A stretch of 64,000 nt of DNA from assembly GCA_016703025.1 (NCBI GenBank), contig JADJCV010000004.1, positions 124,001 through 188,000 on the forward strand. Direction: 5' to 3'. Positions 25,907-34,743 of the stretch are shown here, in pieces (the stretch's first letter is position 1; each line of letters begins with the position of its first letter). The position numbers were made by a program, and so were the translations under genes. Source of the stretch: Candidatus Avedoeria danica (lineage in GTDB: Bacteria; Chloroflexota; Anaerolineae; Epilineales; Epilineaceae). The notes beneath the pieces were generated by a model. That model had not been told where the DNA came from and did no database searches. It worked only from the letters and a program-made list of their open reading frames with translations.

Positions 25907-27607
25907 CTACCCCCCGGCGATGCCCGCACGCACAACCGCCTCCACATTTCCCATCCCCACCTCCTCGAACAGCCGTACGTCGCCGACGTCCACCGGCAAC
26001 ACGAACCGCTGCCGCCCGCCCACGCGCTTCTTGTCGGCGGCCATCGCCGCCAGGATCGCGCCGGGCTCCACGTCGGCAGCCACCGCAGTGACATCCGTCG
26101 GCAGGCCGAGGGCGCCCAGGAGCGCCGCGAGACGATCCGGAAGGTCGGCCGCCCTCAACACGCCCGTGCCCTCCGCCAACCGCGCCGCCCACACGAGCCC
26201 GATCGCCACCGCCTCCCCATGCGGCACCTCGTAGCCCGCGGCCTTCTCGATGCCATGGGCGAACGTGTGCCCCAGGTTCAGCACCACCCGCCGCCCGCCC
26301 TCACGCTCGCGCAGGTCGCGGCGGACGATCGCGGCCTTCACGGCCACGGCGCGGGCGACGACGTCGATGAGGTCGTCGTCCGGCCAGTTGGCGACGCCGA
26401 GCGACGGATCGTAGCCCGCCGCAACGCGCGCCTCGAGCGCTTCGAGCAGCGCGCCGTCGCCGATGACCGCCGCCTTGACGACCTCGGCCAGGCCTGCGGC
26501 GAAGAGGGTGGCGGGCAGCGTCGCCAGGACGGCGATGTCGGCGACCACGCGGCGCGGGGGGTGGAAGGAGCCGGCCAGGTTCTTGCCCGCCCCCAGATTG
26601 ATCCCGGTCTTGCCGCCGACCGCTGCATCGACCATCCCGAGGAGTGTCGTCGGCACGGCGGTCCAGGCGACGCCGCGCAGGAATGTCGCCGCCGCGAACC
26701 CGGCCGCATCCGTCAGAGCCCCGCCGCCGAGCGCGACGATGTGGCTGCCGCGATCCAGGCCGGCGGACTGCCAGCTGTTCCAGAGCGCGAGCAATGATTC
26801 GTGGCTCTTGGCCGCCTCGCCCGCCGGCAGCACGTCGACCGCGACCGGCGCGAGGCCGTGGGATGCGAGCGACGCCGCGACGCTGGCGGCGTGGAGCGGC
26901 GCGACCGTCGCGTCGCTGACGAGCACGACCGGCCCGGTCGTGCCCTCGGCCCTCAAGACCGCCCCGAGGGCGGGCAGCAGCCCGCGGCCGATGACGATGC
27001 GGTGTCCCGTTCCGCCCCCACCGACCCAGACCGCGCGCGTCGACGCCCAACCGGGTGTGGCGGCCAGTCCCTCAACCAGCGCGACGGCGGCGTCGGCCGT
27101 CTCCTCCACCCCGCGGCGGTCCGCGCCCGTCTCGATATGCCACGGCAGAGCGCCGTACAACACCCGCCGCCGGCCATGCAGCCGGCCGAGGCGCGGCCAC
27201 ACCGATGTCGACCCGCCCAGCAACGGCCGCTCGCCGGGTGCGGCGGCGAGCCGCTCGGCCAGGATGTCGATCGGCGCGTCGAGGACGAGGATGAGGGCGA
27301 CCGCGGCGAGCGCCGCCCGGTTCGCGGGGTCGACAAGCGTGCCGCCGCCGAGGGCGACGACGGCGTCGGGACGCGCGCGCAGCTCGTCGACGAGGGCCGC
27401 CACGGCCGCGGCCTCGCGCGCGCGGAAGCCCGCTTCGCCGTCCGTTTCGAAGATCGCCGCGATCGGCATCCCGGCAGCGTGCGCGACGACGTCGTCCAAG
27501 TCGACGCAGCGGCGGTTCATGCGATCTGCAAGGGCGTGGGCGAGCGTCGTCTTGCCGGCGGCGGGCATCCCGGCCAGCAGGACGGGCACCTCGCGGCGGC
27601 GGGTCAT
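25907..27607 (-). CDS. aroKB: Fused shikimate kinase / 3-dehydroquinate synthase
   Basis: 566 residues joining two shikimate-pathway enzymes. Residues 1-180 are shikimate kinase: the Walker A loop GMPAAGKTT (K19), then VDLDDVVAH and the GGGT motif of ALGGGTLVD. Residues 195-566 are dehydroquinate synthase: GGGALTDAAGF, TAVPTTLLGMVDAAVGGKTG and the zinc-ligand blocks GLAEVVKAA, LNLGHTFAHGIE and VPHGEAVAIG. The ATG at 27607 overlaps the aroC stop (ATGA), so this is the last gene of aroE-aroC-aroKB. AroK-AroB fusions occur in several lineages, including Chloroflexota. DAHP synthase, which feeds AroB, is not in the window. Confidence 0.93.
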   Translation of the reverse strand: MTRRREVPVLLAGMPAAGKTTLAHALADRMNRRCVDLDDVVAHAAGMPIAAIFETDGEAGFRAREAAAVAALVDELRARPDAVVALGGGTLVDPANRAALAAVALILVLDAPIDILAERLAAAPGERPLLGGSTSVWPRLGRLHGRRRVLYGALPWHIETGADRRGVEETADAAVALVEGLAATPGWASTRAVWVGGGGTGHRIVIGRGLLPALGAVLRAEGTTGPVVLVSDATVAPLHAASVAASLASHGLAPVAVDVLPAGEAAKSHESLLALWNSWQSAGLDRGSHIVALGGGALTDAAGFAAATFLRGVAWTAVPTTLLGMVDAAVGGKTGINLGAGKNLAGSFHPPRRVVADIAVLATLPATLFAAGLAEVVKAAVIGDGALLEALEARVAAGYDPSLGVANWPDDDLIDVVARAVAVKAAIVRRDLREREGGRRVVLNLGHTFAHGIEKAAGYEVPHGEAVAIGLVWAARLAEGTGVLRAADLPDRLAALLGALGLPTDVTAVAADVEPGAILAAMAADKKRVGGRQRFVLPVDVGDVRLFEEVGMGNVEAVVRAGIAGG

Positions 27608-28881
27608 CGAACATCGCCCTTGGGATCGTCGCCGTACCCGAAGCGCCATGCCGCATCGTCCATCGGCAGGTCGGCGACGCGGTTGCGGCGCAGGCGGGCG
27701 AAGCGGTCGTCGAGCTCGTCGATGCTGTCCCCGCCGAGCTTCTCGAGCAGGGCGTCGGCCAGGACGAAGGCGATGACGGCCTCGGCGGCGACGGCGGCGC
27801 GGGGGACGGCGCAGATGTCGGAGCGCTCGTAGCGCGTCTCGGCGGCCTCACCCGTCGCCAGGTCGACCGATGCCAACGGCGTGAGCGTCGTCGAGATCGG
27901 CTTCATCGCGCCGCGGACGACGATCGGCGCGCCGGTCGTGATCCCGCCCTCGAGCCCGCCGCCGCGGCCGCCGGTGCGGACGATCCGCGTGCGGCGCGCC
28001 GTGGCGTCGTCGTCGGCCGCGCCGCCATCGCCGTCCTCGCCGCCGGCCTCGAGCGTGAACCGATCATGCACTTCGGTCCCGCGGCGCGCCGCGTTCGCGA
28101 ACGCCGGCCCGATCTCCGCGCCCTTGATGGCCGGGATGCTCGTCACGGCCCCGATCAGCCGCCCGGTCAGCCGCCGGTCCCAGTGCACGTGGCTCCCGAG
28201 CCCCGGCGGCACGCCCAGCGCCACGACCTCGAACACGCCGCCGAGCGTGTCGCGATCCCGTGCGGCGGCCTGGATCGCGGCCCGCATCGCGGCGGAAGCG
28301 GCGACGTCGGGGCAGCGCACCTCGGACGCCTCGGCGGCGACGAAGCGGGCGGCATAAGGATTGTCGGACGGCGTCGCGGCGGCGGCTTCCACGGGCAGGT
28401 CGACCGCGACGTCGCCGATTCGCACGACATAACTGCCGATCGCGATGCCGAATCGCCCCAGCAGCTGTAGGCACACCCCCCCCACCGCCACCCGTGCCGC
28501 AAGCTCGCGCGCGCTGGCGCGCTCCAAGCCAAGGCGCAGCTCGCGGTAGCCATACTTCACGGCGGCCGACAGGTCGGCGTGGCCGGGTCGGGGGACCGTC
28601 AGCGGCGGAATGTCGCGCTCGGCCCACGACGCATGGTCGGCATTGGGAACCATCAGGGCGATCGGGGCGCCGGTCGTGCGGCCGTCGAGGACGCCGGCCG
28701 TGATCCGGACGCGGTCGTGCTCGATCGCCATCCGCCCGCCGCTGCCGAAGCCCTTCTGGCGGCGGGCCATCAGCGCGTCGAGCGCGGCGCGGTCGATCGG
28801 CAGGCCGGCCGGCATGCCCTCGAGGATCGCCGTCAGGGACGGGCCGTGCGACTCGCCGGCGGTCAGGAAGCGCAGCGGCAT
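27604..28881 (-). CDS. aroC: Chorismate synthase
   Basis: AroC makes chorismate from EPSP using reduced FMN. The protein has 425 residues, somewhat longer than usual. Signatures are GESHGPSLTAILEG at the N-terminus, RRQKGFGSGGRM, PRPGHADLSAAVKYG, RASARELAARVAVG, a central GGLEGGITTGAPI and the C-terminal RYERSDICAVPRAAVAAEA. The extra length comes mainly from an acidic Gly/Asp insert near residues 285-300 (GGEDGDGGAADDD). The gene follows aroE by 16 bp and overlaps aroKB by 4 bp. Its product is used by MenF in this window and by aromatic amino-acid synthesis elsewhere. Confidence 0.95.
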   Translation of the reverse strand: MPLRFLTAGESHGPSLTAILEGMPAGLPIDRAALDALMARRQKGFGSGGRMAIEHDRVRITAGVLDGRTTGAPIALMVPNADHASWAERDIPPLTVPRPGHADLSAAVKYGYRELRLGLERASARELAARVAVGGVCLQLLGRFGIAIGSYVVRIGDVAVDLPVEAAAATPSDNPYAARFVAAEASEVRCPDVAASAAMRAAIQAAARDRDTLGGVFEVVALGVPPGLGSHVHWDRRLTGRLIGAVTSIPAIKGAEIGPAFANAARRGTEVHDRFTLEAGGEDGDGGAADDDATARRTRIVRTGGRGGGLEGGITTGAPIVVRGAMKPISTTLTPLASVDLATGEAAETRYERSDICAVPRAAVAAEAVIAFVLADALLEKLGGDSIDELDDRFARLRRNRVADLPMDDAAWRFGYGDDPKGDVR

Positions 28882-28897
28882 CGTCGGGGCGGCGCGG

Positions 28898-29809
28898 TCA
28901 GGCGCCGTTGCGGGACGGCGCGGACGACGCGAGCGTCGAGGCCAGCGGGGCCATCATCGACCAGCCTTCCGCAGCCTGCCGCATCACGTGCAGCGGCGCA
29001 TCCACGCCCGTCCAGAGCGTGAACGCCGCCGCCGCCTGGTGGACGAGCATGCCCAGCCCGCCCTCGGCCGTCGCGCCGCACGTCCGCGCGTGACGAACGA
29101 ACGCGGTCTCGGCCGGGTGGGCGACGAGGTCGATCACCGTGACACCGGCCGGCACCGGGATCGGCAGCGGCCAGGGCGACGCGCCGACGTCCGGCGAAGC
29201 GCCGATGGACGTCGCGTTGACGACCAGCGCGGCGCCGGCGGTTCGGGCGACGAGGATGGCGGAATCGAACGGCCCGGTGCCGAGTTCGGCGCCCGGGAAG
29301 TGCCGGTGCAGGTGGCTGACGAGCACCGCCGCGCGGCCGCTCGACCGGTTCAGCACGTCCACGGCGTAGCCGCCCGCCAGCAGCACGCCGACGACGGCCC
29401 GCGCCGATCCGCCGGCACCCAAGACAACGGCGCGCTTGCCCCGCCCGTCGGCCACCCCCAGCGCGCGGACGATGTGGCCGAAGCCGACCACGTCCGTGTT
29501 CTCGCCGCGCAGGTGCCCATCGGCGGTCATGACGACGGTGTTCACCGCCCCGGTCTTCAGCACGATCCGGCTCTCGTCCTCGACGAGATTCCGCATGCTC
29601 ACCTTGTACGGCACCGTGACGTTCACCCCCGTCAGCGCACCTGCGCGCAGCTGCGCGACGACATCGTCCAGGGCGTGCGGGTCGGGCGGCGTCGGTCGCA
29701 GCTCGTAGGCCGCGTCGATGCCGGCGGCGGCGAAGGCGGCGTTGTGCATGGCCGGCGAGGCGCTGGCGACAAGCGGCCAGCCGACGAGGGCGTAGTGGGC
29801 AGTGGGCAT
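28898..29809 (-). CDS. aroE: Shikimate dehydrogenase
   Basis: AroE reduces 3-dehydroshikimate to shikimate with NADPH. The 303 residues start MPTAHYALVGWPLVASASPAMHN, where SASPAMHN is the substrate-binding block (SxS-type in relatives). The catalytic Lys is in NVTVPYKVSM and the Asp in GENTDVVGF. The nucleotide loop is VLGAGGSARAV, and the C-terminal GGLGMLVHQAA closes the active site. The ATG at 29809 is chosen because the family start aligns there; upstream ATGs add non-family sequence. A TACAAT element ends 6 nt before this ATG, suggesting a leaderless operon mRNA. First gene of aroE-aroC-aroKB. Confidence 0.95.
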   Translation of the reverse strand: MPTAHYALVGWPLVASASPAMHNAAFAAAGIDAAYELRPTPPDPHALDDVVAQLRAGALTGVNVTVPYKVSMRNLVEDESRIVLKTGAVNTVVMTADGHLRGENTDVVGFGHIVRALGVADGRGKRAVVLGAGGSARAVVGVLLAGGYAVDVLNRSSGRAAVLVSHLHRHFPGAELGTGPFDSAILVARTAGAALVVNATSIGASPDVGASPWPLPIPVPAGVTVIDLVAHPAETAFVRHARTCGATAEGGLGMLVHQAAAAFTLWTGVDAPLHVMRQAAEGWSMMAPLASTLASSAPSRNGA

Positions 29810-29815
29810 GGGGGG

Positions 29816-29821
29816 ATTGTA
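29816..29821 (-). promoter_or_regulatory. -10 element of the aroE operon, leaderless type
   Basis: TACAAT on the minus strand is separated from the aroE ATG by only six C residues. No clear -35 is seen 16-18 bp upstream, so this may be an extended or activator-dependent promoter. Confidence 0.5.
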
Positions 29822-29921
29822 GCGCGGTGATGACCGATGGCCGGCCCAGTACACCACCAGCGGGCACGCTCGGGGTTGCCGCCAGAGCGCGGAATCCGGA
29901 TGACTCTGGAGTGGCGGAGTA

Positions 29922-30446
29922 CTAGCCCTCTTCGCCGCCCGGCAAGCTCAACGTGTAGTTCAGCGTATTGCCCGTGAGGTAGTTGAACACCCTGAACGAG
30001 TAGCTTGGCGTCATATCTGAGCACCAAGGCGCAACCGTGAGCGACTGACCGGCCTTGAAGCGAACCTCCTCGACGAACGGGTTGGCCGCCGTCCGGAAGC
30101 TCTTGAGGTAGTACTTCTGGCTCGGCCCGAACCAGATCCGCTCGCCGAACGGGCTGCTCGTCAGAAAGGCATCGCCCTCGTTGTTCCAAACCTCGACACC
30201 GATGCCGTTCTCGGAGGGCGTACCGCCGGCGGACATCGTGTAGTTCAGGCGGAGCGTGTACTCGTTGCAGGCGGTGAGCGCTGCGGTGTGCGACGCGAAG
30301 CTGCCGCCGCCGTCGCCGTTCAGGGTGACGTTCTGGATGACGGCCACGTCGGCCGCGTGCGCGACCGACGTCGGCTCGATGGCGCTGACGGCGAGCGCCG
30401 TGGCGCAAGCGATCCACACGGTGGGCAAGAAGTTTCGGCTCAGCAT
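29922..30446 (-). CDS. Small secreted protein, unknown
   Basis: 174 residues with a clear signal peptide (residues 1-31, ending VAHAADVA). The mature protein is rich in Thr, Asn, Ser and aromatic residues, with two Cys (in ALTACNEYTL and APWCSDM) that could form a disulfide. Predicted character is all-beta. No domain is recognised. A GGAG site lies 7 nt before the ATG. The gene is divergent from the cyclase-NACHT-FGE gene and is noticeably lower in GC than its neighbours, which may point to transfer. Function is unknown; a surface or periplasmic role follows only from the signal peptide. Confidence 0.7.
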   Translation of the reverse strand: MLSRNFLPTVWIACATALAVSAIEPTSVAHAADVAVIQNVTLNGDGGGSFASHTAALTACNEYTLRLNYTMSAGGTPSENGIGVEVWNNEGDAFLTSSPFGERIWFGPSQKYYLKSFRTAANPFVEEVRFKAGQSLTVAPWCSDMTPSYSFRVFNYLTGNTLNYTLSLPGGEEG

Positions 30447-30603
30447 CGTCGACTCCGCTGTAGGGTGGAGCGCCGATCACGGCGCAAGCGTTCCGGCTCA
30501 GAGAGCGGGCGGGATTGTACGGCGGTCCGCAGGCGCCGGCCAGTCCGCAAAGCTGCGACGTCGGCGGCGGTTGTCCGACGCGGTTCCCAGGCGATGCTGA
30601 GCT

Positions 30604-30632
30604 TTGACGCCTGCGTGACCCGTCGGTACATT
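30604..30632 (+). promoter_or_regulatory. Promoter of the cyclase-NACHT-FGE gene
   Basis: TTGACG (30604-30609), a 17-bp spacer and TACATT (30627-30632) predict a start near 30640. The first in-frame ATG is then 30657, with a second at 30720, so the mRNA leader is either about 18 or about 80 nt. Neither ATG has a good ribosome site. Confidence 0.65.
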
Positions 30633-30719
30633 CGTCGCGGCCCCAACCTGTGCATCATGGCTTCCGCGCATTATGGCCACTGTGCAACATGGCCGCCGCA
30701 CCGGACCGCGCGACGCGAC

Positions 30720-33700
30720 ATGCCGATGGAACACCAGCTCGAGCCGAATCACATCCTCGTCGAACGCGCGCGCGCGGTGTCGCTGGCGGTCGCCGAGCGG
30801 CCGCGCCCGGTCGGCACGGTCACGTTCCTCTTCTCGGACATCGAGGGCAGCACCCGCATGTGGGAGCGGTTTGCCGCCGGCATGAATGCCGCTCTGGCCC
30901 GCCACGATGCGCTCATGTTGCGGGCGATCGAGGACGCCGGCGGCGTCGTGTTCAAGACCGTCGGCGATGCGTTCTGCGCCGTGTTCGACCGCGCCGGTGA
31001 CGCGCTTCGGGCCAGCCTTGCGGCCCAGACCGCCATCGCGGCGGAGGACTGGAGCGCTTTTTCGTCCGGTTTCCCGCCCCTGCGCGTTCGCATGGCCCTG
31101 CACACCGGCACGGCCAGCATGCGGGACGACGACTACTTCGGGCCGGTGCTCAACCGCGTGGCCCGGCTGGAGGCGGCCGGCCATGGGGGCCAGGTGCTCG
31201 TCTCGCTCGTCACCCAACAGCTGCTGCGCGATGGGCTGCCTGACGGCGTCACGCTGCGCGACCTCGGCGAGCACACGCTCAAGGACCTGACCCACACCGA
31301 GCACATCTATGAGGTCATCACCGATCTTCTCGTCGGGACATCGGAACCGCTGAGGACTGCGGGCCAGCTCGCGGCCGGTGAGCGCATCCTCGTCGACGAC
31401 GCGGCGGACGCCCAGCCGCTGCCGGCTGCGCTCGCCACGCTGCTGGCGGTCGTACGCGACGAGAGCCGTACGGTCACGCTGTCGCCCGAGGCACTGCGCG
31501 ACGTGGCCCGCCATCCGCCGGCCGACCTCGAGGTCTATCGCCTGGGGCGGGTCGCAGCTTGGTCGCAGTCCCAGTTCCGCCTCGATGGCCGGTTCGTGGA
31601 ACTCGCGCTGCTGATCGATCAAGGCGAAGAGACGTCCACCGGGCGTTGGGCCGCCCGCGATGAGCGCTTCTCCGACCTTGCCGTCCTCGTCGCCGCCGCA
31701 CCGGACCCGGCGCTCGTTGTGCTCGGCCCGCCCGGCAGCGGCAAGAGCACGCTGCTCCGGCGGCTGGAGCTGGACGCGTCGGTCGCGGCACTGCGAAGCG
31801 GTGCGGCGGACGCGCCGATCACGTTCTATCTGGAGTTGAACCACTACAAGGCCGACAGCCCGGGCGCGCCGCTGCCGTTGCCGATGGAGTGGCTCGCGTC
31901 CAATTGGCGACTCCGCTATCCGGACCTCCCCGAACTGTCGACGCTCATGCGGACATCGCAGGTGACGCTCCTCTTGGACGCGCTGAACGAGATGCCCGTG
32001 GCGGACGAATCCGCGTTTCGCGAGGCCACTCGACGCTGGAAGGACTTCATCCACCAGACCGTGCAGCAGGCGCCCCGCACCCGCCTGGTCTTCACGTGCC
32101 GCAGCCTCGACTACAGCGCACCACTGTCCACACCGGAGCTGCGGGTGCCGCAGGTGCGCATCGAGCCGATGAGCGACGACCAAGTACGGCAGTTCCTGCG
32201 ACTCTACAGCCCGCTCGACTGGCGGGAGATCTGGGACGAGCTGCACCGTAGCCAGCAGCTCGAGCTCGTCCGCTCGCCCTACTTTCTGAAGCTCCTTGTG
32301 GAACAGGTCGCCGACCGCGGCGTCGTACCGCACGGCCGCGCTGCGTTGTTCACCGGCTTCGTCAGGCAGGCGTTGCGCCGCGAGCTCGAGCGAGACAACC
32401 CGCTGTTCAATCCCGGCCAGCTCCTGTCGACGCGCGACTGTCGCCGCCTGGCGAACTGGGCGTGGCGCACGGAATGGGAGCTGCCGGACCACGGCCTGCT
32501 CATCCCCAAGCTGTTCGATTTGGCGTACTCCATGCAGGCCGAGCACGCCGACGGCAAGGCAGCCCACCTGCGGCTGGACTACGACGCGGCGCTCGAAATC
32601 CTGGCCGATCAGCGGGACGAGGACATCCTGCGCGCCGGGATGGCGCTGTCCGTGCTCGACGAGGACACCGTCAGCGACGAAATCCTCTACGTCCACCAGC
32701 TCGTGCAGGAGTACTTCGCCGCGCAGCGACTGGCGACGACACCCGATGGCGTTGCCGACCTCGTCAGATCGCCATGGCGGGCGGACGAGGTGCAGCCTTC
32801 GCTCGCCGAGATCGAGCGGATGATCACCCCCGCCGACCCGCTGCCGCCGCTGCCGACGACCGGCTGGGAGCAGACGGTGTTGATGGCCGCGGCGATGACG
32901 ACCGAGCCGGACCGGTTCGTGCAGGCCGTGATGGACGGCAACCTGGCGCTGGCCGGTTGGTGCGCGGCGCAAGCGGACGTTCAGCTGTCGGACAGCACGC
33001 GGGCGCAGTTGGCCGAGGCGCTCGTGGTCCGCAGCCGCGACCCCGAGGCGGACCTGCGCGCGCGGATCGACGCCGCATCAGCCGTCGGCCGGATGGGCGA
33101 TCCGCGGTTCGAGCGGCGGCAGGGAACGGACGTGAAGTACCTGTTGCCGCCGATGGTTGAGATCCCATCCGGGACGTACATCGTGGGCCACGACGACCCG
33201 AACGCTGAGGACGAGTCGCCGGCGCATCACGTGTCGTTGGCGGCTTTCCGCCTCGGCATGTTCCCGGTCACGAACGCCGAGTGGGCGTGCTTCATGGCCG
33301 CCGGGGGCTACGATGACCCGCGGTGGTGGGACACCAACGCCGCGCGCGCGTGGCAGCACGGTGAGGGGACGGCGGAAGGCGTGCGCAACGGGCTGCGATT
33401 CTGGCGCCAGCGCTATCTCCAAGAACCGGGGTTGTTGGACGCTCGGCTGTCCGACGGGCGGATCGACGCGGAACGCTATGCGTTGTGGCGGACCCGCTTG
33501 GCGATGGATGACGGCACATTCGAGGAGGATTTGCGAGCGTCCTATCGTGGGGGCCGGGAAACGGCGCCACGGTACTGGCAAGATGAGGACTTCAACCTGC
33601 CGTCGCAACCCGTGATCGGCGTCAGTTGGTTCGAATCCCGCGCCTATGTCCTATGGCTATCGGCTCAGTCGGGCCGTTCATTCAGACTACCATCGGAAGC

Positions 33701-34118
33701 GGAGTGGGAGGCAGCGGCGCGCGGCTCCGACGGTCGACGCTATGCGTTCGGCGATTTCGCCTTCGAGTATGCGTGCAACACGGTGGAAGCACACGTCAGG
33801 CGGACCACACCCGTTGGCGTGTTTCCGAGCGGCGACACACCCGAAGGCCTGGCGGACATGACGGGCAACATTTGGGAGTGGACGAACAGCCTGTTCGGCC
33901 GTCGACAGGACCGAGCCGACTATCGCTACCCATACGATCCGGATGACGGTCGCGAACGCGCCGATGCGGGTGCCGAGCTGAACCGAATCGCACGCGGCGG
34001 AGGCTGGTATTACGGGCTGGACGTTTCCAGCGCGACGACACGGTATGTGTTCTATCCGGACGGGCGCAACTTCAGCGTTGGCTTCCGGCTGGCGGAATGG
34101 GCCCCGCCGATCCGCTAG
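30720..34118 (+). CDS. Class III nucleotide cyclase - NACHT NTPase - FGE/C-lectin fusion
   Basis: 1132 residues from the ATG at 30720; an in-frame ATG at 30657 would add 21. Residues 30-200 are a class III adenylate/guanylate cyclase domain: metal Asp in FLFSDIEGSTRMWE (D40) and VGDAFCAVF (D83), and transition-state residues in NRVARLEAAG (N145, R149), all present. Residues 325-740 are a NACHT/STAND NTPase: Walker A GPPGSGKSTLL (K342), Walker B LLLDALNEM (D420), sensor LVFTCRSLDY and the late helix VHQLVQEYFAAQRL. Residues 810-1132 are a formylglycine-generating-enzyme-like C-lectin fold: VEIPSGTYIVG, FPVTNAEW, RLPSEAEWEAAARG, DMTGNIWEW and GGGWYY...GFRLAEW. The likely role is a ligand- or threat-sensing switch making cAMP or cGMP. 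Defence is a hypothesis; no adjacent effector is visible. Confidence 0.9.
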   Translation: MPMEHQLEPNHILVERARAVSLAVAERPRPVGTVTFLFSDIEGSTRMWERFAAGMNAALARHDALMLRAIEDAGGVVFKTVGDAFCAVFDRAGDALRASLAAQTAIAAEDWSAFSSGFPPLRVRMALHTGTASMRDDDYFGPVLNRVARLEAAGHGGQVLVSLVTQQLLRDGLPDGVTLRDLGEHTLKDLTHTEHIYEVITDLLVGTSEPLRTAGQLAAGERILVDDAADAQPLPAALATLLAVVRDESRTVTLSPEALRDVARHPPADLEVYRLGRVAAWSQSQFRLDGRFVELALLIDQGEETSTGRWAARDERFSDLAVLVAAAPDPALVVLGPPGSGKSTLLRRLELDASVAALRSGAADAPITFYLELNHYKADSPGAPLPLPMEWLASNWRLRYPDLPELSTLMRTSQVTLLLDALNEMPVADESAFREATRRWKDFIHQTVQQAPRTRLVFTCRSLDYSAPLSTPELRVPQVRIEPMSDDQVRQFLRLYSPLDWREIWDELHRSQQLELVRSPYFLKLLVEQVADRGVVPHGRAALFTGFVRQALRRELERDNPLFNPGQLLSTRDCRRLANWAWRTEWELPDHGLLIPKLFDLAYSMQAEHADGKAAHLRLDYDAALEILADQRDEDILRAGMALSVLDEDTVSDEILYVHQLVQEYFAAQRLATTPDGVADLVRSPWRADEVQPSLAEIERMITPADPLPPLPTTGWEQTVLMAAAMTTEPDRFVQAVMDGNLALAGWCAAQADVQLSDSTRAQLAEALVVRSRDPEADLRARIDAASAVGRMGDPRFERRQGTDVKYLLPPMVEIPSGTYIVGHDDPNAEDESPAHHVSLAAFRLGMFPVTNAEWACFMAAGGYDDPRWWDTNAARAWQHGEGTAEGVRNGLRFWRQRYLQEPGLLDARLSDGRIDAERYALWRTRLAMDDGTFEEDLRASYRGGRETAPRYWQDEDFNLPSQPVIGVSWFESRAYVLWLSAQSGRSFRLPSEAEWEAAARGSDGRRYAFGDFAFEYACNTVEAHVRRTTPVGVFPSGDTPEGLADMTGNIWEWTNSLFGRRQDRADYRYPYDPDDGRERADAGAELNRIARGGGWYYGLDVSSATTRYVFYPDGRNFSVGFRLAEWAPPIR

Positions 34119-34642
34119 CTGCCCGCCCCCTCGCTCACCGTCACCTTGATCATCTTCACCGGCGTCCGCGGCCGATCCCCAGGGCCGGTCGGCGTGGCCT
34201 CGATCGCGCGGACGACGTCAATGCCGTCCGTGACCTTGCCGAAGACGGGGTGCTTGGACGGGCCGGGGGAGAAGTAGTCCAGGAAGTCGTTGTGCCTGGT
34301 GTTGACGAAGAACTGCGCGCCGCCGGAGTCCGGCTGCCCGGTGTTCGCCATCGACAGCGTTCCGACGTCGTTGGAGAGGCTCAGGTCGATCGGGTGCTCG
34401 TCCTTCAAGCGGCCGAGCGGCGAGCCGCCGGTGCCGGCGCGCGGGCTGTTCGGGTCCTTGGTGTGCTCGCAGCCGAACTGGACCATGAAGTCCTTGATCA
34501 CGCGGTGGAAGTGCAGCCCGTCGTAGAAGCCGGACTTCACGAGCGCGATGAAGTTGCCGGCCGTGATCGGCATCTGGTCCTGGAAGATCTCGGCCTTGAA
34601 CGTGCCGAGCGAGGTCTCGAAGGTTGCGGTTGGGTTGGCCAT
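34115..34642 (-). CDS. Cyclophilin-type peptidyl-prolyl isomerase
   Basis: 175 residues with no signal peptide, so cytosolic. It catalyses cis-trans isomerisation of proline bonds. The cyclophilin core is complete: ATFETSLGTFKAEIF, FHRVIKDFMVQFGC, SMANTGQPDSGGAQFFV and HPVFGKVTDGIDVV. The ATG at 34642 has an AAGGAAG site; an ATG at 34678 would add 12 residues. The stop codon overlaps that of the convergent cyclase gene on the palindrome CTAG, so the two share their last bases. A TTGATC-N17-TATACT promoter lies upstream on the minus strand. Confidence 0.93.
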   Translation of the reverse strand: MANPTATFETSLGTFKAEIFQDQMPITAGNFIALVKSGFYDGLHFHRVIKDFMVQFGCEHTKDPNSPRAGTGGSPLGRLKDEHPIDLSLSNDVGTLSMANTGQPDSGGAQFFVNTRHNDFLDYFSPGPSKHPVFGKVTDGIDVVRAIEATPTGPGDRPRTPVKMIKVTVSEGAGS

Positions 34643-34714
34643 GGGCGGGCGTTGCTTCCTTGGGTGGAGATCCGACATGGGTGAGGCCGAGCGGGGGAGG
34701 TCATCGGGCGGGCG

Positions 34715-34743
34715 AGTATAGGGGGCGGGCCGGATGGGATCAA
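34715..34743 (-). promoter_or_regulatory. Promoter of the cyclophilin gene
   Basis: On the minus strand, TTGATC (34743-34738), a 17-bp spacer and TATACT (34720-34715). The predicted start is near 34708, giving a leader of about 30 nt to the ATG at 34678 or about 65 nt to 34642. Confidence 0.65.

Noticed and set aside
33628..33642. A tRNA T-loop-like string GGTTCGAATCCCGCG
   Set aside because: It lies inside the FGE domain (reads as part of VSWFESRAY) and no acceptor, D or anticodon arm can be built around it.
33950..34118. Diversity-generating retroelement variable region
   Set aside because: The fold is right, but there is no reverse transcriptase, no template repeat and no AAY codon enrichment in the window.
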